Below, piece after piece: positions 34,043-43,049 of a stretch of 64,000 nucleotides of DNA (within the stretch, counting starts at the first letter, position 1; every line of letters begins with the position of its first letter). Source of the stretch: GCA-2705995 sp965661625 (lineage in GTDB: Bacteria > Bacteroidota > Bacteroidia > Flavobacteriales_G > Salibacteraceae); contig CBFIEM010000012.1 of the NCBI GenBank assembly GCA_965661625.1, positions 1-64,000 of the forward strand. Reading direction: 5' to 3'. The notes under the pieces were generated by a model, which was not told the origin of the DNA, made no database searches, and was given only the letters and a program-made list of their open reading frames with translations. The position numbers were made by a program, and so were the translations under genes.

Positions 34043-35134
34043 ATGATTAAGATACCAGATAATATCCACGATTTAAATAGTTACAAACCCGGTAAACCGA
34101 TCGCGCAGATTGTTAGTGATCTCGGTTTAAAAAAGTGGGCTGTGCTTTGGAATAATGAAAATAACCTCGGAGTTTCAAAACATGTTCAGCAGCGCGTATC
34201 AGATGCAGTGGCAAACTCTCACCTCTATCCGGACCCCACCTGTAAAGAATTGAGGGAGTCTATTGCAAGGTTGAATAAGCGTAAAGTCGAGGAGGTTGCA
34301 GTTGCAAATGGTTCTGAGGAATTGTTATTCAATTTGAATAAGGCTTTTATGCAAGGTGATGACGAGTTGCTAACGGTTCAGGGAACTTTTGTTGCAATTT
34401 ATATATGGGCGAAAGCGGCCAATGTGCCTGTTGTTAAAGTGCCTTTAGCTAAAGATTATGGATTTGATTTAGACCAATTATTCCATGCAATAGATGAGCG
34501 AACAAAACTTATTTACTTGTCTAACCCAAACAACCCAACCGGGTCAATGATTCCAGCGGAAGATTTACGTGAATTTATAGAGCGAGTACCTAAACATATT
34601 TTAGTGGTAGTTGATGAAGCTTATTTTGAATACGCGGCCCATATTCCAAGTTACCCAAATACGGCACATTGGAATTATGAGAATTTAATTACCCTAAGAA
34701 CTTTTTCAAAGGCATATGGGGTAGCGGGTATTCGTTTGGGTTATGGGATTGGTAATTCACGTCTTATCGAAGCATTGAATAAGGTGCGCATGACTTTTGC
34801 TCCTTCCAATGTCGCTCAAGCTGCCGGCGTTGCTGCAATAGAAGATACAAATTACTTAGAGCGAGCTATCGCAAATAATAAAGCGGGATTGGCTTTGATG
34901 GAGGCGGCTCTAAAACAAAAAGGGATGACGTTTATTCCTTCTGCTGCGAATTTTATTACGATCGCTTTTGACCACAAAGATCTGGCTTCAGCATTCACTC
35001 AATATTGTTATAACCAGGGTGTCTTCATTCGGCAGTTAAGTGCATTTGGAATACCCGAGTGTGTTCGAGTTTCTATTGGAAGACCAGAGGAGAATGCACT
35101 TTTTGTAGAGGTGTTAGAGGGCTTTAAGGCTTAA
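34043..35134 (+). CDS. Histidinol-phosphate aminotransferase family enzyme
   Basis: A 363-residue fold-type I PLP aminotransferase. Motifs are NLYPDP-like SHLYPDPTCKELRESIA, VANGSEELL, YLSNPNNPTGSMIP, VVVDEAYFEY, the Schiff-base lysine in LRTFSKAYGVAGIRLGYG, and VRVSIGRPEEN with the substrate-binding Arg. It begins IPDNIHDLNSYKPGKPI, as HisC proteins do. No other his gene is nearby, so a role in histidine synthesis is likely but a related aromatic or phosphono amino acid aminotransferase is possible. I chose ATG at 34043 over a TTG three codons earlier. It overlaps the convergent nadC by 21 bases. Confidence 0.85.
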   Translation: MIKIPDNIHDLNSYKPGKPIAQIVSDLGLKKWAVLWNNENNLGVSKHVQQRVSDAVANSHLYPDPTCKELRESIARLNKRKVEEVAVANGSEELLFNLNKAFMQGDDELLTVQGTFVAIYIWAKAANVPVVKVPLAKDYGFDLDQLFHAIDERTKLIYLSNPNNPTGSMIPAEDLREFIERVPKHILVVVDEAYFEYAAHIPSYPNTAHWNYENLITLRTFSKAYGVAGIRLGYGIGNSRLIEALNKVRMTFAPSNVAQAAGVAAIEDTNYLERAIANNKAGLALMEAALKQKGMTFIPSAANFITIAFDHKDLASAFTQYCYNQGVFIRQLSAFGIPECVRVSIGRPEENALFVEVLEGFKA

Positions 35135-35947
35135 GTCGAGACTTTTTATTTGATGTGTCAGTGCACCAACACTAATAAAGTCAACACCACAAGCAGCATA
35201 GTTTGCTATGGTGTCCAAGGTAATTCCTCCGCTTGACTCTGTTTCTAATGCCCCGTCAATCATTTTGACGGCCTCTCTGGTGTCGGCATAATTGAAATTG
35301 TCCAACATAATGCGGTCGCAAAGGCCTACACTTAATATCGTACGCACTTCGTCTAAGTCACGAGCTTCAATTTCAACACGCAATGGGTTTTCAAGTTCCT
35401 GTAGGTACTCCCATGTTTTCTTAAGTGCTTGTTGAATGCCTCCTGCAAAATCGATATGATTGTCTTTAATCATAATCATGTCATACAAACCAATACGGTG
35501 ATTCTGACCGCCTCCCAATAGAACGGCTTTCTTCTCAAGTCCGCGCAATAATGGAGTTGTTTTCCGTGTATCTAAAACTTGTGTGGAGGTGCCTTTACAT
35601 GCATCCACGTACATTTTAGTAGTAGTAGCGATACCGCTCATACGCTGCATGATGTTCAGTGCAAGGCGCTCAGCAGCCAATAAACTTCTGCTCGAACCGT
35701 GCACAGTAAAGGCAATGTCTCCAATGGAAATTTCTTGGCCATCAGTCATCAACGCTTTAAACTCAATGTTTGGGTCGAGCTGCCGAAATACTTCTTCAGC
35801 TTCTTCCATGCCGGCTAATACACCTGCTTCTTTGACTAGTAATTTAGCAGCTCCTTGAGCATCACTTGGTATACAGGATAAACTCGTGTGATCGCCGTTT
35901 CCAAGGTCTTCCTTTAGTGCGGCAGCAATAATTTCGGGTGTTGTCAT
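35114..35947 (-). CDS. nadC: Nicotinate-nucleotide pyrophosphorylase (carboxylating)
   Basis: A 277-residue quinolinate phosphoribosyltransferase that converts quinolinate and PRPP to nicotinate mononucleotide, CO2 and pyrophosphate in NAD synthesis. Motifs: ALKEDLGNGDHTSLSC, LLAAERLALNIMQRMSGIAT, VLDTRKTTPLLRGLEKKAVL, GGGQNHRIGLYDMIMIKDNH, VEIEARDLDEV, IMLDNF and SGGITLDTIANYAACGVDFISVG. Length and active-site residues are normal. nadA and nadB are not in the window. A DUF4783 gene lies upstream in the same orientation, a common flavobacterial neighbour. Confidence 0.97.
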   Translation of the reverse strand: MTTPEIIAAALKEDLGNGDHTSLSCIPSDAQGAAKLLVKEAGVLAGMEEAEEVFRQLDPNIEFKALMTDGQEISIGDIAFTVHGSSRSLLAAERLALNIMQRMSGIATTTKMYVDACKGTSTQVLDTRKTTPLLRGLEKKAVLLGGGQNHRIGLYDMIMIKDNHIDFAGGIQQALKKTWEYLQELENPLRVEIEARDLDEVRTILSVGLCDRIMLDNFNYADTREAVKMIDGALETESSGGITLDTIANYAACGVDFISVGALTHQIKSLDLSLKAL

Positions 35948-36000
35948 GATCGAAGTGAATTACGTCACAAAGATAAATACTTCAATCACGAAAGCCTTTA

Positions 36001-36396
36001 TTACTTGGCTTTATCAATGATGATTTGCTGGATGATGAATGAACCAGACGAATGCTTCAAATAATATGAAACGCGAAATGTGCCACTTGAAGTTTTGAGC
36101 GTTCCTATGGTGTAGGTAAGGCCGCTTCCAGATTTGCCATTGTGAATAACGGCAAATGTTGAAGGTTTATGTGTTTGGAAAAAACCCGTAAATCGCTCTT
36201 TTGCTTTCGTTTTTGATAACAGTTGGTCTTTACCATCAATGCTAACGTCAACGCGTGAAGCGAAATAGCTAGCAAGCGTATTAGCATCACCTGATTCAAT
36301 AGCTGAATTTATTTTTTGAGGGTTATAAGTAAACGCCATTAAGGCCACACTCATAAGAAGTATTAGCGGAAAAGAATATGTTTGAAGTAGTCTCAT
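36001..36396 (-). CDS. DUF4783 domain-containing exported protein
   Basis: A 131-residue protein with a hydrophobic N-terminus (TYSFPLILLMSVALMAFTY) acting as a signal peptide or anchor. The rest (SAIESGDANTLASYFASRVDVSIDG split, GFFQTHKPSTFAVIHNGKSG, FRVSYYLKHSSGSFIIQQI) fits the DUF4783 family, whose shape resembles NTF2-like cone domains. Function is unknown. It lies 53 bases upstream of nadC. ATG at 36396 is chosen; another ATG 7 codons upstream at 36417 is possible. rlmH starts divergently 43 bases away. Confidence 0.8.
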   Translation of the reverse strand: MRLLQTYSFPLILLMSVALMAFTYNPQKINSAIESGDANTLASYFASRVDVSIDGKDQLLSKTKAKERFTGFFQTHKPSTFAVIHNGKSGSGLTYTIGTLKTSSGTFRVSYYLKHSSGSFIIQQIIIDKAK

Positions 36397-36439
36397 TTGA
36401 TGAACTAAGGTAATCATTCAAATTTTAAGGTGGTAATTC

Positions 36440-36913
36440 ATGAAGTTGAAGTTGTTAGTAGTTGGAAAAACAGATGCCTCTTATGTACAGGTAGGAATCG
36501 CGGAATATTCCAAGCGGATAAAGAAATACATTCGTTTTGAAGTGGACTTTATTCCTGACTTAAAGCATAGAAAATCATTAAGTATAGCTGAACAGAAGGC
36601 TCAGGAGGGGGTACTCATTTTAAACCAACTTAAAAGTTCAGACCACGTTGTTTTGCTTGATGAAACAGGGGAGATGTTTAGTTCAGTGGAATTTGCGCAA
36701 CGTTTACAAAAGTTCATGAATGCTGGTTATGCCCAAGTGGTTTTTATCATAGGTGGACCATATGGGTTTAGTGATGAGGTTGTTGCGCGTGCACAGGTGA
36801 AAGTTAGCTTATCTAGAATGACATTTTCCCATCAAATGGTACGCTTATTTATCACAGAACAGCTGTATCGTGGGTTTTCAATCCTGCGCAATGAACCTTA
36901 TCATCATCAGTGA
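36440..36913 (+). CDS. rlmH: 23S rRNA (pseudouridine-1915-N3)-methyltransferase RlmH
   Basis: A 157-residue SPOUT methyltransferase that methylates N3 of pseudouridine 1915 in helix 69 of 23S rRNA. Motifs: KLKLLVVGKTDASYVQVGI, EYSKRIKKYI, LLDETGEMFSS, VVFIIGGPYGFSDEV (SAM-binding knot), and SLSRMTFSHQMVRLFITEQLYR with the C-terminal SILRNEPYHH typical of the family. A ribosome-binding-like AAGGTGGT precedes the ATG. Its last bases overlap the convergent galE. A pseudouridine synthase gene of the RluD type (the enzyme that makes the substrate base) is nearby at 38047. Confidence 0.97.
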   Translation: MKLKLLVVGKTDASYVQVGIAEYSKRIKKYIRFEVDFIPDLKHRKSLSIAEQKAQEGVLILNQLKSSDHVVLLDETGEMFSSVEFAQRLQKFMNAGYAQVVFIIGGPYGFSDEVVARAQVKVSLSRMTFSHQMVRLFITEQLYRGFSILRNEPYHHQ

Positions 36914-37950
36914 GGTTTGGCTATTCCAACCTCCCCCATGTAGTTTTGCCAATCCCAAGCTGTCGACATCATTTCGTTAATCGTAAAGGTGGGTTCCCAA
37001 CCAAGTACCGCTTTTGCTTTTTGTGGATTAGAATAGATGGACTCCACATCTCCATCTCGTCTAGGACCTATATTATAAGGAGCTTTAACTGAAGTTGTTT
37101 GTTCAAATGCAGTGATAGCTTCAAATACTGAAACACCTTCACCAGAGCCAAGGTTAATGATGTCAAAAAGGTTTGCGTCTTCTCGTTTCAACTGTTGCTC
37201 GATTCCCATTACATGAGCCCTTGCTATATCAGTAACGTGAATGTAATCACGAATACATGATCCATCACGTGTATCCCAATCATTTCCAAATACCGTAAAT
37301 GCATCAATGATTCCTGCTGCAGCTTGTGTTATAACAGGAACAAGGTTATTTACACGTTTAGAAGGAAGTTCCCCAAGTTTTCCTGATTTGTGAGCACCAA
37401 CAGGATTAAAATAGCGGAGGGCGACAACATCTAACGGCGCTACTGCAGAACTAAATTCTAGCAGTCGCTCACCATTTTGTTTGGAATAGGCATATGGTGA
37501 TTCTGCTTTTCCAAGCACAATACGTTCCGTAACAGGCAACATTGATGGGGTCACATTTCCGTAGACACTGCAAGAAGATGAGAATAAGATGTTTTTAACC
37601 CCATACGCTATACAAGCATCGGTAATGTTAACAAGAGATTCATTGTTGTTATGTAGGCAAAATGTTGGATTTGCAACGCTATCCGGAACAGATTTTAACG
37701 CAGCAAAATGGATAACCCCTTGCAAATCTGGGTGAGTATTAAATACCTGATGGACAAAGTCTTTGTTACATAAATCCCCTTCGAAATACGAAACTGTTCT
37801 TCCCGTAAGCTCTTCAATTAACTGATATGTGATTGGGTCAGAGTTGATGTAATTATCAACTGAAACAACTTCGTGATCGGCAGCCAACAATTCAACAATT
37901 GTTTGAGCGCCAATGTAACCTGCGCCTCCTGTTACAAGTATTTTTGACAT
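36907..37950 (-). CDS. galE: UDP-glucose 4-epimerase
   Basis: A 347-residue short-chain dehydrogenase-type epimerase interconverting UDP-glucose and UDP-galactose (or the N-acetyl forms) with bound NAD. LVTGGAGYIGAQTIVELL is the NAD loop; VIHFAALKSVPDSV, FSSSCSVYGN with the catalytic Ser, the YAYSKQNGE motif with Tyr and Lys, VALRYFNPVGAH, and IRDYIHVTDIARAHV follow. It probably supplies UDP-galactose for the surface polysaccharide made by the nearby cluster. Length is normal. Confidence 0.95.
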   Translation of the reverse strand: MSKILVTGGAGYIGAQTIVELLAADHEVVSVDNYINSDPITYQLIEELTGRTVSYFEGDLCNKDFVHQVFNTHPDLQGVIHFAALKSVPDSVANPTFCLHNNNESLVNITDACIAYGVKNILFSSSCSVYGNVTPSMLPVTERIVLGKAESPYAYSKQNGERLLEFSSAVAPLDVVALRYFNPVGAHKSGKLGELPSKRVNNLVPVITQAAAGIIDAFTVFGNDWDTRDGSCIRDYIHVTDIARAHVMGIEQQLKREDANLFDIINLGSGEGVSVFEAITAFEQTTSVKAPYNIGPRRDGDVESIYSNPQKAKAVLGWEPTFTINEMMSTAWDWQNYMGEVGIAKPH

Positions 37951-38031
37951 ATGTTAGTTTTTATCAAAACTAGCACATCAATCTATTAAATGGATATTCT
38001 GGATGGAAGAATTTCTGCTGGCTTTTAATCG

Positions 38032-38039
38032 TACTTTTG
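38032..38039 (+). promoter_or_regulatory. Putative -7 element of the RluD-type gene
   Basis: TACTTTTG fits TAnnTTTG and ends only 7 bases before the ATG, implying a leaderless or near-leaderless mRNA. The -33 box is weak (TTTC at 38012-38015, spacing 16). Confidence 0.4.
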
Positions 38040-38046
38040 AGCCATC

Positions 38047-39078
38047 ATGAAAGAGGATATTGAGGAAGAAGAGGCACAAGATGATTTGGTTGAACATTAT
38101 CAATACACCGTTGATCCTGGCCAAACCCTGTTGCGCATCGATAAGTTTCTAAACGATCGGTTGCCAAAAGTTTCTCGAAATAAAATTCAAGAGGCAGCTA
38201 AATCAGGGAATATATTGGTTAATGGAGACCGCGTGAAACCTAATTATAAGGTGAAGCCGCTTGATTCAGTATCGTTAGTCTTTGCGTATGAAAAGCATGA
38301 GCCGAGCTTAGATCCAGAAGCAATTCCATTGGATATTGTTTATGAAGACGATGATGTGATGGTGATTAATAAACCAGCGGGGATGGTTGTGCATCCCGGT
38401 CAGGGAAATAAATCAGGGACGCTCGTTAACGCATTGCTTCACCACATTCAAAACTTACCAGATAGTCCAAGTGGGATTGATCGTCCTGGTATTGTACATC
38501 GAATTGACAAGCTTACCACTGGGTTAATGGTTATCGGGAAAACTGATCAAGCCTTGAATGGTTTGGCGATGCAGTTTTTCAATAGAACTATCAATAGACG
38601 CTACTTAGCTTTGGTCTGGGGAAATATGGATGAGGATGAGGGCAGAATTGAAGGTAACATCGGCCGCAGTCCAAAAAACAGAAAACTGATGCAGGTTTTT
38701 CCGGATGGCGATTTTGGAAAGCACGCAGCTACGAATTTCGAGATTGTAGAGCGGTTTTTATATGTTTCTTTAGTCGCTTGCAAGCTTGAAACAGGTAGAA
38801 CGCATCAAATTAGGGTGCACTTTAAGCATATTGGTCACCCGCTGTTTGGGGACCCTGAATATGGAGGAAACAAAATCCTTAAAGGAACAACTTTCAACAA
38901 GTATAAGCAGTTCGTTCATAATTGCTTTACTGAGCTTCCGCGTCAGGCGTTACATGCAGCTAATTTGGGCTTTGAGCACCCTAGAACTAAAGAATGGATG
39001 GAGTTTGAATGTCCGTTACCAACTGACATGCAAACTGTAATTGAAAAGTGGCGAGGTTATACAAGTCACCGGAACTAG
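38047..39078 (+). CDS. RluA/RluD family 23S rRNA pseudouridine synthase
   Basis: A 343-residue enzyme. An acidic N-terminus is followed by an S4 RNA-binding domain (about 28-90: LLRIDKFLNDRLPKVSRNKI, ILVNGDRVKPNYKVKPLD). The catalytic domain includes VINKPAGMVVHPGQGN, GIVHRIDKLTTGLMVIGKT with the nucleophile Asp, RRYLALVWG, LETGRTHQIRVHFKHIGHPLFGD and LHAANLGFEHP. The order and length match RluD, which makes pseudouridines 1911, 1915 and 1917, but RluA and RluC cannot be fully excluded. Its last 4 bases overlap the convergent T9SS gene. Confidence 0.93.
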   Translation: MKEDIEEEEAQDDLVEHYQYTVDPGQTLLRIDKFLNDRLPKVSRNKIQEAAKSGNILVNGDRVKPNYKVKPLDSVSLVFAYEKHEPSLDPEAIPLDIVYEDDDVMVINKPAGMVVHPGQGNKSGTLVNALLHHIQNLPDSPSGIDRPGIVHRIDKLTTGLMVIGKTDQALNGLAMQFFNRTINRRYLALVWGNMDEDEGRIEGNIGRSPKNRKLMQVFPDGDFGKHAATNFEIVERFLYVSLVACKLETGRTHQIRVHFKHIGHPLFGDPEYGGNKILKGTTFNKYKQFVHNCFTELPRQALHAANLGFEHPRTKEWMEFECPLPTDMQTVIEKWRGYTSHRN

Positions 39079-41273
39079 AGAACAATTAAACGTTTAAAGG
39101 TATTGATGCCTTTTTGAGAAGACAACCGAACGAGGTATATTCCAGCAGGAAAACCATCTAGGGCTAATTCGCCAGTGCCTATGAATGAGCTAGTGGTCAT
39201 TGATCTTCCTGAAATATCAAAGACTTCTACAGTAATCGATTCGCTGCCGCCAAACTTGAAACGAACCAAGTCATTCGCTGGGTTTGGATACATGGAGATT
39301 TCAAGATCATCAGCATTGAGTGTTGAAGCGCTAACGGGATGCGGGTTAAACGTTGAACCGAAATCTGGTCTCAGCATAAGGCTACCATCAAAAAGGGTGT
39401 TTAACCAACCATTTCCAGAGTTGTAAAACAGGTTCTCCGATTTGTCTGTATTACGATCGTAACCTACGTAAATCGCACCGCTTCCAATGTGTTGGTAACC
39501 TACAAAAAAAGTTCCGCTTACTTCTACGGGCTCGTCAAGTTCATACCGTGTAAATAAATCCCTTCCGCCAGTGTGAAAGGGGAACTCTGCCCCGCCTTCA
39601 TATAGGATCCCGCCATTGTCTAAGCTTTTCCACACCATTATTCTAAAGGGTCTATTTGTAGTGGACTCCCACAATATAGGAAGGTACATCTGCACTGCTC
39701 TCAGTGTATCAGTTACTGGGATGTCAAAGCGATAGGCTACCTGGAATCCTTGACTTTCGCCATAATATGCTCGTTCTGCAGACCCATCATCGTAAGCGTA
39801 ATGCTGTTGAAATTGTTGATAATAGAATGCCGTATCGTTATTCCTGTTGATATCAGGAGTCGTATTGCTGATGTATTTTACACCAAATCCTTTTTCGATA
39901 GCTGGATCAGCAGTCGGAAATTGAAATGCATTGAGGTCAAAAGTTTGACTGATTTCACTCACCGGCGCAAAGTTTGGTACAACCGCATTTGGTGAAGTTG
40001 AGATAGAAAGTCCATCTTCTTCTACTTGAAGGGAGAAGTTGACAAGCTTAGCAGTGCTACTGTTGTTTTTAACTGGGGTGCTTGTTTCAGTTTTCATGAA
40101 ACCTCCGGGTGTAGCCTTGTAATGACTCCAAGGTACCGCGTGATAATTTGTTAGTAGGCTTGGTGGAGAATAGCGGAAAGCCACATCATCTAATAGGGTG
40201 TCTCCTTTTGTTCGAGCATTATTCAGCCGAACGTAATCAATATGCCAGTGGTCTAAATTTCCCGTAAGCGTTGCGATATTGCGAAACCTAAACTGAAACC
40301 CATCTTGGAAATAAAGGGTGTCGGATAGTTTTATCATTACTTGCTCAAATGGTTTTACATCTGAACCCGGTGCCGTCCACACTTCTTGCCAAGTGTCTAA
40401 GGTGGGCTGATAACACTCTAAAATTAAAAAATCATCAGCACTAGGTCGCTCACCTATCCCTTGTGGTTGGTAAAAGAAACTCAAGTAAATGGAGTCTGAG
40501 TTGTTATACGTTCCTTGATTGTTGGGTTTTGTTTTTAAGTAGATCGGCTTTGACGTTAGTGTGTCAGCACTTCCCTGAACCCCAGGGTCAAATAGGTTCG
40601 TGGCATATGGCTGTCCAAAAGCGTCTACACCATCTAGTGTTGCAACTCCTATTGAAGGCGGATCCACGGGGTATGTGCCATTGATGAACGCATTTCTATC
40701 GATCCATAGTGATGCATCATCGGGTATCACATACATGCTATCCCTACCATTGAATAGGATGGTGTCGGCAATGAAGTTTGGGTCTAAGTTTCCGCCAATG
40801 AGTGTTCCATTAGGAGCGGGCCACAAAATTTGCTCTTGAATCACCTTAAAAGGCTCGGTACTCGATGAGAAATAACGGACTAGTATTGAGTCGTTTGCGG
40901 TGGAGTCCCAAGCATTTATTCCAGTATTAAAAAAGTAGTCGTAACTCTGGTTGAACATTGCAAATGCAGTATCCACGATCGCTCCATTTACCGTAAAGTC
41001 AACACGTTCCTTTCTGAATACTCCTGCTTGCAACGTGTCTGGATTATAAGTCTTCTGACTCGCCACACTAAAATCATCTGTAAACGGAAGGTGAAGCGTG
41101 TCAATTTCGAAGTAAATGTCTGTGTATTCAGGAACGGAAATACCACGTTCGTTTGCTTGAGCTTCCAAGGTTCCGTACGTGCCACTGTAACGCAATGGGG
41201 ATAAATGTTCTTGGGAAAATACATTTACCCCGATAAGAAAAAAGGCAATAAATAAAGTATAAACTTTAATCAT
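39075..41273 (-). CDS. Large secreted protein with T9SS type A sorting domain
   Basis: A 732-residue protein exported across the outer membrane. It has a signal peptide (FIAFFLIGVNVFSQE region). The body has no enzymatic motif I recognise: it is rich in Asp, Asn, Thr and aromatic residues as in beta-sandwich surface proteins, with a possible jelly-roll segment around YDDGSAERAYYGESQGFQVAYRF split over strands. Residues about 655-732 are the T9SS domain (ISMYPNPANDLVRFKFGG, GEFALDGFPAGIYLVRL-like, ending FKRLIVL). It follows the PASTA gene with a 4-base overlap, a gene order seen in related bacteria near rluD. Confidence 0.85.
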   Translation of the reverse strand: MIKVYTLFIAFFLIGVNVFSQEHLSPLRYSGTYGTLEAQANERGISVPEYTDIYFEIDTLHLPFTDDFSVASQKTYNPDTLQAGVFRKERVDFTVNGAIVDTAFAMFNQSYDYFFNTGINAWDSTANDSILVRYFSSSTEPFKVIQEQILWPAPNGTLIGGNLDPNFIADTILFNGRDSMYVIPDDASLWIDRNAFINGTYPVDPPSIGVATLDGVDAFGQPYATNLFDPGVQGSADTLTSKPIYLKTKPNNQGTYNNSDSIYLSFFYQPQGIGERPSADDFLILECYQPTLDTWQEVWTAPGSDVKPFEQVMIKLSDTLYFQDGFQFRFRNIATLTGNLDHWHIDYVRLNNARTKGDTLLDDVAFRYSPPSLLTNYHAVPWSHYKATPGGFMKTETSTPVKNNSSTAKLVNFSLQVEEDGLSISTSPNAVVPNFAPVSEISQTFDLNAFQFPTADPAIEKGFGVKYISNTTPDINRNNDTAFYYQQFQQHYAYDDGSAERAYYGESQGFQVAYRFDIPVTDTLRAVQMYLPILWESTTNRPFRIMVWKSLDNGGILYEGGAEFPFHTGGRDLFTRYELDEPVEVSGTFFVGYQHIGSGAIYVGYDRNTDKSENLFYNSGNGWLNTLFDGSLMLRPDFGSTFNPHPVSASTLNADDLEISMYPNPANDLVRFKFGGSESITVEVFDISGRSMTTSSFIGTGELALDGFPAGIYLVRLSSQKGINTFKRLIVL

Positions 41274-42094
41274 GGAGTTAACGAGCTTAAACTGTCCTGC
41301 GGAGATAACTCGAATTCAGGTAATTTATTACTGTCCAGCGTAAAAAAGAGGTCAATACTCTTACCCAAATTGATTTCTTGCTCTGCATCGTAGGCAGGGA
41401 ACTGCTTGTAAACGAAAGAAGAATTTGAATCTTGGCCTACCTCTGGATCGTATTCTACGATACCAACATTTAATCCTTTCCCTTGAATGGCAGCGCGTGC
41501 TTCGCTCAAAGTCATCCCAAAAAAGGGAGGGAGGATAATAGTCATTGAGCTTTCTCCAGCACCTGAAATAATATCAATGGTACTTCCTTTATTGATTTCA
41601 ATGCCCGACTCCAACAATTTTCCATTCATCGAAAGTCCAACAACACAATTGTCACACTCGCTTGCGCGTGGGATTATTTCCCCAACTTTCAATCCATACG
41701 TTTGAAGTCTTGAAATTGCACTCCGCAAGGTCATGTCTTGCAGTTCGGGCAAGACTACCTTAGGCGGGCTTACGGAATTGATGGTGAGGTATATTTTCCT
41801 TCCCGATTTAACTGCTTGATTGGCAGAGGGGTGTTGATCAATCACAATTCCTCGAGCACTGTTCGGGTCGAAAATGGAGTCGATGATCACAAAGTCTAAG
41901 TTTTTATCAGATATAAATCCTTCTAATTCCGAATAGTGAAAGCCATTGAAATCAGGGACCTCAATTGATTCATCGTGTCGGGTATAAGCATCTAAGAATA
42001 CCAAGAACGCGTAAATTCCTCCAACTGAAATCACAGCTGCGATTAGTAGCTGAAAGAGAAATAACTTCGAAAAGAAAGATTTTAAAAAACTCAT
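41270..42094 (-). CDS. PASTA-domain membrane protein
   Basis: A 274-residue single-pass protein. One N-terminal helix (LFQLLIAAVISVGGIYAFLVFL) is followed by three PASTA modules at about residues 40-108, 109-180 and 183-255 (IEVPDFNGFHYSELEGFI, KVVLPELQDMTLRSAISRL, MTIILPPFFGMTLSEARAAI). PASTA modules bind peptidoglycan stems or beta-lactams in kinases and penicillin-binding proteins; here no kinase or transpeptidase is attached. It probably sits in the inner membrane with PASTA modules in the periplasm. It overlaps the T9SS gene by 4 bases and lies 12 bases after a small upstream gene. Confidence 0.88.
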   Translation of the reverse strand: MSFLKSFFSKLFLFQLLIAAVISVGGIYAFLVFLDAYTRHDESIEVPDFNGFHYSELEGFISDKNLDFVIIDSIFDPNSARGIVIDQHPSANQAVKSGRKIYLTINSVSPPKVVLPELQDMTLRSAISRLQTYGLKVGEIIPRASECDNCVVGLSMNGKLLESGIEINKGSTIDIISGAGESSMTIILPPFFGMTLSEARAAIQGKGLNVGIVEYDPEVGQDSNSSFVYKQFPAYDAEQEINLGKSIDLFFTLDSNKLPEFELSPQDSLSSLTP

Positions 42095-42106
42095 GCAGAC
42101 TGAGAG

Positions 42107-42346
42107 TTACTTCGAAACTTTATAGCCTAGTTTTTCCAAGGTGGATTTCATTTCTTCAACACGTTCCATTTCCCTGCTTTCAAGCTCTTTGTCTATCGAC
42201 TTTCGCAGCCCTATCAATTCGCGCTCTTCTAATTTCCCTAGAAATTGACCGGCAAACAATGACTTTAACGTTCCGTTATTGTTCTGATTTTGGCGAAACT
42301 TAGCAACTAAAATAGATGGAGTTAATCCGTCTTTTGATTTTCTCAT
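42107..42346 (-). CDS. Small hypothetical protein upstream of the PASTA gene
   Basis: A 79-residue charged protein with no known domain. The N-terminal half is basic and Gln/Asn-rich (VAKFRQNQNNNGTLKSLF); the C-terminal half is a predicted amphipathic helix (LIGLRKSIDKELESREMERV). It is likely real because it lies 12 bases before the PASTA gene in the same direction and because a -7-like element lies just upstream. An overlapping plus-strand frame (41965-42303) has lower plausibility. No homologous function is offered. Confidence 0.55.
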   Translation of the reverse strand: MRKSKDGLTPSILVAKFRQNQNNNGTLKSLFAGQFLGKLEERELIGLRKSIDKELESREMERVEEMKSTLEKLGYKVSK

Positions 42347-42366
42347 AACTTTACATTTATAGCCTT

Positions 42367-42374
42367 CAAAAGTA
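42367..42374 (-). promoter_or_regulatory. Putative -7 element for the small-protein/PASTA/T9SS operon
   Basis: On the minus strand this reads TACTTTTG, matching TAnnTTTG, 20 bases before the small-protein ATG. No -33 box at the ideal distance. Confidence 0.4.
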
Positions 42375-42431
42375 ATTAATTTAGAAGCATCTCTTTACTT
42401 TTAATGAATCAAAACCATGAAATAGAGCTCT

Positions 42432-43004
42432 ATGAAAAACCTTGTTTTTGCAACAAATAATAAACACAAAATAGAAGAGCTATATGCTCTCCTGGGTAAA
42501 GAATACCAAGTGTTAACCTTGAAGGAAGCAGGCTTTACTGGTGAGTTAAGAGAAGATTTTGAAACGTTCGAGGAGAATGCGACTCAAAAAGCTCAACTCG
42601 TGTTTGATGAATTGGGAATTCCAGTCATTGCAGATGACTCGGGCCTGGAGGTCAAGTCACTTGATATGCGTCCTGGTGTTTTTAGCGCACGTTATGCCGG
42701 AATAAATGCCTCAGATGAAATGAACAACCAAAAGCTCTTAGAAGAACTTGATGGAATACCTGACAGAACAGCCCAATTTGTTACGGTTATAGCGCTTGTT
42801 GACGAAACTGGAGTTAGGACTTATAGAGGCTCTTGCAAAGGGACCATTTTAGCAGAAAAACGTGGAGGATCAGGTTTTGGATACGACCCGCTTTTTGTAC
42901 CAGAGCATTATAAGGAAACTTTCGCTGAACTAGGGGGCACTGTTAAGCAGAAAATTTCACATCGAGCGAATGCACTCAAATTATTTCTGGCGGAAATGAA
43001 TTAG
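42432..43004 (+). CDS. rdgB: XTP/dITP pyrophosphatase (RdgB/HAM1)
   Basis: A 190-residue house-cleaning nucleotide diphosphatase that hydrolyses dITP, ITP and XTP to monophosphates. Motifs: NLVFATNNKHKIEEL (SxNxxK-type), ETFEENATQKAQ, VIADDSGLEVKSL, PGVFSARYAG, GSGFGYDPLFVPE and KQKISHRANAL. Length is normal for the family. cysQ follows 75 bases downstream with its own -7-like element, so the two may be separate units. Confidence 0.95.
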   Translation: MKNLVFATNNKHKIEELYALLGKEYQVLTLKEAGFTGELREDFETFEENATQKAQLVFDELGIPVIADDSGLEVKSLDMRPGVFSARYAGINASDEMNNQKLLEELDGIPDRTAQFVTVIALVDETGVRTYRGSCKGTILAEKRGGSGFGYDPLFVPEHYKETFAELGGTVKQKISHRANALKLFLAEMN

Positions 43005-43049
43005 CCCATTTTTAATGGGTGTTGGTGGTGTTAGGTAACATACAAATAC

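Noticed and set aside
41965..42303. 112-residue plus-strand frame opposite the PASTA and small-protein genes
   Set aside because: It lies antisense to a clear PASTA protein start and has an irregular composition; the minus-strand small gene fits the operon and promoter better.
43007..43020. CCCAT/ATGGG hairpin after rdgB as a terminator
   Set aside because: The stem is only 5 bp and no T tract follows.
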